A stretch of DNA of 64,000 bases from Acidobacteriaceae bacterium (GTDB taxonomy: Bacteria; Acidobacteriota; Terriglobia; Bryobacterales; Bryobacteraceae), in contig JAFAYL010000020.1 in the NCBI GenBank assembly GCA_019240405.1, positions 62,001 to 126,000 of the forward strand, given 5' to 3'. The notes beneath the pieces are model-generated. The model ran no database searches and was not told the origin of the DNA. It was given only the letters and a program-made list of their open reading frames with translations. Below are positions 59,962 to 64,000 of this stretch, one piece after another (the first letter of the stretch is position 1; the number at the start of each line of letters is the position of its first letter). Made by a program: the position numbers and the translations under genes.

Positions 59962-61626
59962 ATGCGGTCCTTATGCTATTCGGCAGTTACAAACCTTTTA
60001 CAATTTCTTGGCTTGGCAATTTTGGCTGTTGTAAGCGTTTGCGAATCGGCAGTTGGTTTCGAAATAGACCAACACGGAACAAGCTTGGAAGTGGAGGCTT
60101 TGAAGTCCTTCGAGGCCGGCTCCTATGCAGATGCGGCGGGATTGTTCCGCAAAGCTCTCGCAGCGTTGCCTGAACAAGAAACTGCTGAAGCGGCAGTGTT
60201 GTGGAGGCAACTGGGCGAAAGCGAACAGGAGCAAGGTGATTTGGCGACTGCAGAGAAGGATTACCGAGAGGCCATGGCGGTCAGCGCGAAACTCCAGACA
60301 CCGCAATACCTTGGGACTGCGGCTTGCCTGAACGACCTTGCGACCGTAGCTCATGCGCGCGGCCAGTTCGCTGATGCAGAAAAACTCCTTCGGGAATCGT
60401 ATGCGCTGCTCGAGAAAAACCAGTTGGCTGCAAGCGCCATTGCCGGAGCCGCGTTGAGCAACCTGGGAATGGCAGTCGAGAAGCAGGGCCGGTATGAAGA
60501 AGCGGGCCAATTTTACGACCGAGCCCTATCAGTGATTCGCGAGTCAACCGGGGAACGAAGCCGCGAGCTTGCGAAGGTTATAAGCAATTCAGCGTTTTTG
60601 AGTCTCGAAACAGGGAAATACGTGGAGGCCGTTGAAAAGAACCAGAGGGCGCTGGCTATTGAGAAATTTTTACAACTGGGCGAAACCCAGGAAATGGCTT
60701 TTACTCTGAATAACTTGGCGCTTGCGAAATTCGAGCTGGGGCAGTCTTCCGAAGCGGAGGCTCTGCTAATTAAGGCTCTTGCAATCGAGAAGAAGTCCCC
60801 AGCCGGGCCGTATCCGAGCCTTTCCGAGGCTTTGAACAACCTAGCTGTTCTCGAACGTGAAGAGGGGAAGCTGGATGCCGCGCGGCAGCACGAAATGGAG
60901 GCACTTGAAATTATCGAGAAGCACGCTGGAAAAGAGAACGCGTTAGCCGTAACGATTTTGAACAATCTCGGACTTGTTGCGTCTGGTCAAAAGGATTTCA
61001 AGGAGGCTCGGACGTTGTATGAGCAAGCGGCCGGAATTTGTCTGCGAACGCTCGGCCCTGCACATCCGGATTATGCGACTGTGCTTTCGAACATTGCGTC
61101 TCTTGCGGGAAGGCAAGGACACCATAAGAAAGCAGAGGAGTTATATCGACGAGTAGTTGAAATTGACGAATACCGCTTCGGCGCAGCCCACCCGAAAGTA
61201 GCAACGGATCTGGGAAATCTCGCGGCTCAGCTCTTCTACGAGAAGAAATATTCGGATGCGGATTACTTATTCAGCCGTGTCGAGGGAATTCAGGAAAAGG
61301 CGCTCGGCACGAACAACCTCCAGGTGGCTCGAACATGGCATAACCTCGCTCTCGTGAAGCTAGCTTCAAAGCAGATGGAGCAAGCGGATGATGCCTATGC
61401 GAGGGCGATACATTCGCTTGAAGCTTGCTCCGGGAAACAGAACTCGGGTCTTGCACCCTGGCTGCACGAATATGCTCAGTTGCTGAAGAAGGAACATCGG
61501 TTCGGAGAAGCGGAGCAAGCGGAAACGCGAGCTTTGGGGATCGAAGTGCGAAACACGCTGAAGGCTGCTCGCCTGGAGAACAAAGACCAATCGACTTCGG
61601 CTAGAAAGCCGGAGAACAAGAGCTAG
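59962..61626 (+). CDS. Secreted tetratricopeptide-repeat protein (kinesin-light-chain-like repeats)
   Basis: 554 residues. An N-terminal hydrophobic segment (about 10-32) is a signal peptide or anchor. It is followed by about ten TPR units of the 42-residue kinesin-light-chain type: LNDLATVAHARGQFADAEKL, LSNLGMAVEKQGRYEEAGQFY, LNNLALAKFELGQSSEAEAL, LNNLAVLEREEGKLDAAR, LNNLGLVASGQKDFKEARTLY and LSNIASLAGRQGHHKKAEELY. It forms a superhelical protein-binding scaffold, probably outside the cytoplasm. No catalytic domain such as CHAT is attached. The tail (about 525-554) is charged and disordered-looking. Partner unknown. Confidence 0.88.
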   Translation: MRSLCYSAVTNLLQFLGLAILAVVSVCESAVGFEIDQHGTSLEVEALKSFEAGSYADAAGLFRKALAALPEQETAEAAVLWRQLGESEQEQGDLATAEKDYREAMAVSAKLQTPQYLGTAACLNDLATVAHARGQFADAEKLLRESYALLEKNQLAASAIAGAALSNLGMAVEKQGRYEEAGQFYDRALSVIRESTGERSRELAKVISNSAFLSLETGKYVEAVEKNQRALAIEKFLQLGETQEMAFTLNNLALAKFELGQSSEAEALLIKALAIEKKSPAGPYPSLSEALNNLAVLEREEGKLDAARQHEMEALEIIEKHAGKENALAVTILNNLGLVASGQKDFKEARTLYEQAAGICLRTLGPAHPDYATVLSNIASLAGRQGHHKKAEELYRRVVEIDEYRFGAAHPKVATDLGNLAAQLFYEKKYSDADYLFSRVEGIQEKALGTNNLQVARTWHNLALVKLASKQMEQADDAYARAIHSLEACSGKQNSGLAPWLHEYAQLLKKEHRFGEAEQAETRALGIEVRNTLKAARLENKDQSTSARKPENKS

Positions 61627-61757
61627 GTTCAGCGGCTAAGTTCGAATACGAACATCTGCTGTTCGGAGGTGAACGCGAGTTGTAAACTCTCTTACCCCCC
61701 TTTACTCGTGAAACACTCAACTTACGGGTTTGGTATCAGGAGTGCTGCCTTAGGGAC

Positions 61758-62279
61758 GTGACTCTGGCGAATAGCGTTGCAACGGTTGCCACACCACCAC
61801 GGCGCCCGCGAAGCATATTTCGATTCGGTGTATTCGAGCTTCGAAGCGAGAGTGGAGAACTTACTAAGCACGGCATTTGCATAAAACTGCAAAGCAAGCC
61901 ATTGCAGGTATTAGAGGCGCTGCTCGAAAATCCGGGGGAACTGGTTAGCCGGGAGGAACTTTGCAGAAGACTGTGGCCCGCCGGCACTTTCGTTGATTTC
62001 GAAAACGGGCTAAACACAGCCGCCAATCGTCTGCGATCGGCGCTCGGCGACTCGGCGGAAAGACCTCACTATGTGGAAACAGTGCCCCGCCGCGGGTATC
62101 GCTTCATCTGTCCGATAACGCGATTCGAGTCTCCCGACCGGGAGGTTTCCGAATCCGGACGTTTACAAATTGTACGGCCCGCCCCGTCTCCCCTTCCAGA
62201 GAGCGCCCCCAAAATAAAAGGTACGCTGCAATCGGTGTTACTGAAGTGCGCTAACCTTTGGCGTAGAGTTAGAACATAG
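61758..62279 (+). CDS. Lone OmpR/ToxR-type winged-helix regulator
   Basis: 173 residues starting at GTG. One winged-helix DNA-binding domain (about 20-115) is clear: FRFGVFELRSESGELTKHG, PLQVLEALLENPGELVSREE, LRRLWP-type turn, FENGLNTAANRLRSALGDS and YVETVPRRGYRFICP. In Acidobacteriota this domain is usually fused to a membrane helix and a TolB or TPR sensor. Here it stops after a Pro-rich tail of about 60 residues without a membrane helix, so it is either a free regulator or a truncated relative. It converges on a TolB-like sensor gene 51 bases away. Confidence 0.85.
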   Translation: MTLANSVATVATPPRRPRSIFRFGVFELRSESGELTKHGICIKLQSKPLQVLEALLENPGELVSREELCRRLWPAGTFVDFENGLNTAANRLRSALGDSAERPHYVETVPRRGYRFICPITRFESPDREVSESGRLQIVRPAPSPLPESAPKIKGTLQSVLLKCANLWRRVRT

Positions 62280-62330
62280 TTCTGTTACGGGACTTCTTAT
62301 CAACCCGCTCTTACTTGGTGGATGGCCGTG

Positions 62331-64000
62331 CTAACTCCATCCGCTGACGATAAAGAGATCAGACAACGTTTGCATTCGGGAATAGACGAACGTTTGAAGA
62401 TCCCCAGCGATGCGCGGGCGTGTGGCTTGTGTCATACCAATCGAGTCTCCAGGTTTAAAGGTGCCATAGGGAGTCAGGCGCCCGGTTTCCAGATCGACAG
62501 ATTCCACGATAATTACGCCGTTCTCCTGATGCGTTACCAGAACCGTTCGTGAACCGTCAAAAGCGGCTGGCGAGACACATTGAGGCGTCTTGACAGACCG
62601 CACGCCGCCATTACTCAGATCTAGTGAATACAACTGATAACCATCGCAACCAACTGCGGTCTTGCCGCTAGGATCAATCAAGGCGTCACCCATTTGCAGT
62701 CCTGCTTTGACTAAGATCAGAGGGCCATCAGGGACGCGCTGCCGGTAAATACGCGGGGGCTGTTTCGGATAGTTGCCTGCCAAGAGAATCTCCTTCGCGC
62801 CCGGGAAAAATCTTGCCCATCGATACGCGATTCCGGTGGCGACCACCGGAATTCGTTGCGTTCCATTTACTGACACCAAAGTGAGTTTACCCGGATCATT
62901 GGCGCTTTCAGTGAGCGCCCATTGTCCATCGGAGGACAGATCCATTGCACGCCCTTCTCCCAGGCGCTCAGAAGATTTGCTATCGGCGTTGTACAAATAA
63001 ACCGAGTACTGCTTGCCCCCGCCTTCTCCGGTTTCATCAAACAAGATGGATTTGCCATCTGCCGAAATAGCGACTGCGCGAGACCAATCAAGCCACGAGA
63101 TATCTCGCTCAGAACCTTCGTCCAGATTTCCTAAAAACATGGTTACTCGCTGGGCGTCCCGGGAGATCAACACTTTGCCGGAGGAGGCGATATCCTTGAT
63201 TTCCAGGTCTCCCGGGATTTGTGAGATTTGACGCACACGGCCGCGAAGATCGACCGCCATTAAGGCCCGGTTAGCGCCAGAACGAGTTGCGGTAAACCAT
63301 ATCTCGCGTCCTGAAGGGTGCCAGGCTAAGCCTCGCGCCGACGCCCAACCAGAACTGAGCACATGTGCCTCACCCGAGGAGTCAATCAACACTACCTGTC
63401 CGGCGTCATCAGCGAAAACCGGATGTTCGAGGAGGGCCACTTGATCGCCGCGAGGAGATACACGGGGATTCGTGATAGATCCCCGAGCTACGTAAAGCTT
63501 GTGGCCTGCAGGAAACTCGAGAGTGGAGACTGAATCTCTATCTGTGACCAAGCACAAATTTCCATCGGGCCCCCAATCGGCTGCTTCCGCGACTTCGGAG
63601 AGCACGCGTGGCGCGCCACCATTGAGCGGTGTCCGCTCGAGCAGAGCGTGGCGTGAATGCTCCGGCATAGTAAAGATAGCGAGTTCCGCGGTTGGAGAAA
63701 GACTTGCCAGCCGGGCTTTTTCAAATCCTAAATCGCGGGCTTCCGGGCTTACGGTGCTCGCAAGAAAGACCCGGCTCGGCTGCCCGTTCCATTGAGCGCC
63801 GTAGATGACGTTGCCCCCATCGGGCGTGAACCGCGCGTCACTGACAAATCCTTTTCGGAACGTGACTTGATGAAACGAAGGCGCACCGTGACGCGATCTT
63901 CCGGGAAGGAGAACAGCAACGAGCGCAACTGCGAGCGCAGTCATCAAAATTGTTGCACCTACTGCACGATTGCGCACTGACGCAAAAGGCCGGCGACGCT
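62331..64000 (-). CDS. Membrane-anchored TolB/WD40-like sensor, probable C-terminal part of a Ser/Thr kinase (partial)
   Basis: The frame is open through the right edge, so the start lies outside the window. Visible from the edge are a basic juxtamembrane stretch (RRRPFASVRNR), one membrane helix (GATILMTALAVALVAVLLPG), and then a beta-propeller of TolB/PD40 type: VSDARFTPDGGNVIYGAQWNG, EAADWGPDGNLCLVT, NPRVSPRGDQVALLEHP and GLAWHPSGREIWFTATRSG. In Acidobacteriota this exact domain order normally follows a cytoplasmic PknB-like kinase, or sometimes a winged-helix domain; which one applies cannot be seen. A GTG at 63977 would give a 548-residue protein, but starting just before the membrane helix is less likely than continuation. 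Confidence 0.82.
   Translation of the reverse strand, partial: RRRPFASVRNRAVGATILMTALAVALVAVLLPGRSRHGAPSFHQVTFRKGFVSDARFTPDGGNVIYGAQWNGQPSRVFLASTVSPEARDLGFEKARLASLSPTAELAIFTMPEHSRHALLERTPLNGGAPRVLSEVAEAADWGPDGNLCLVTDRDSVSTLEFPAGHKLYVARGSITNPRVSPRGDQVALLEHPVFADDAGQVVLIDSSGEAHVLSSGWASARGLAWHPSGREIWFTATRSGANRALMAVDLRGRVRQISQIPGDLEIKDIASSGKVLISRDAQRVTMFLGNLDEGSERDISWLDWSRAVAISADGKSILFDETGEGGGKQYSVYLYNADSKSSERLGEGRAMDLSSDGQWALTESANDPGKLTLVSVNGTQRIPVVATGIAYRWARFFPGAKEILLAGNYPKQPPRIYRQRVPDGPLILVKAGLQMGDALIDPSGKTAVGCDGYQLYSLDLSNGGVRSVKTPQCVSPAAFDGSRTVLVTHQENGVIIVESVDLETGRLTPYGTFKPGDSIGMTQATRPRIAGDLQTFVYSRMQTLSDLFIVSGWS

Noticed and set aside
61640-61757. Possible small RNA or terminator between the TPR and winged-helix genes
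   Set aside because: Only a 4-bp GTTC/GAAC stem is visible, too short to support a call.

Overview
The window is a compact, roughly 57% GC chromosomal segment that looks like Acidobacteriota, probably of the Bryobacter/Solibacter type. The evidence is the gene set: three very large MacB/FtsX permeases of the acidobacterial ADOP type (one with its PadR regulator), two giant TonB-dependent receptors with an N-terminal carboxypeptidase-regulatory-like domain, a lone winged-helix regulator beside a membrane-anchored TolB/WD40-like sensor, hopanoid genes, and many secreted beta-propeller and phosphoesterase proteins. It is a diderm: there is an RND pump, an OmpH/Skp chaperone, TonB receptors and lspA/lgt. 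I saw no CRISPR array, insertion sequence, rRNA or tRNA, and no gene-free stretch longer than about 240 bases.

Layout. 1-6029 (minus strand) is a tight six-gene run: an esterase, an ATP-grasp ligase, a GCS2/YbdK-type carboxylate-amine ligase, an M29-like aminopeptidase, a second divergent ATP-grasp-like protein, and phosphoglucomutase, which runs off the left edge. It looks like an undescribed amide or peptide metabolite pathway. 6175-10718 (plus) holds a LolA-like secreted protein, the hopanoid pair hpnJ-hpnI, an OmpH chaperone and a small membrane protein. 10724-16747 (minus) is a complete heavy-metal RND efflux operon of CzcCBA/CusCBA type, led by a small membrane protein. 16818-17387 (minus) is a thioredoxin-fold gene with an in-frame TGA exactly at the first active-site cysteine position and a bacterial SECIS-like hairpin right after it. 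I read it as a selenoprotein that ordinary gene calling would split or miss.

17513-26304 carries a PadR-ADOP pair, a MazEF-type toxin-antitoxin pair and two tandem ADOP permeases. 26368-33946 is mostly secreted proteins around nadE. 33964-40345 has a small monooxygenase-like protein, a SusA-like GH13 enzyme, an MgtC family protein and a two-gene ABC exporter. 40434-44581 is ileS-lspA-lgt, the lipoprotein maturation block. 44578-50313 (minus) is a surface-glycan module of two GT-C type membrane glycosyltransferase-like proteins, a methyltransferase, a GtrB/DPM-like GT2 and a LolA-like protein. 50379-53133 has a TIM-barrel isomerase, a Tat-signal protein and an APC permease.

53157-59727 holds two tail-to-tail TonB-dependent receptors; the second is broken by a single-base frameshift. 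59962-64000 has a secreted TPR protein, the lone winged-helix regulator, and a membrane-anchored TolB-like sensor running off the right edge, probably the C-terminal part of a Ser/Thr kinase.

The two observations most worth following are the predicted UxxC thioredoxin-fold selenoprotein with its SECIS hairpin (17262-17291) and the amide-ligase operon (919-6029).
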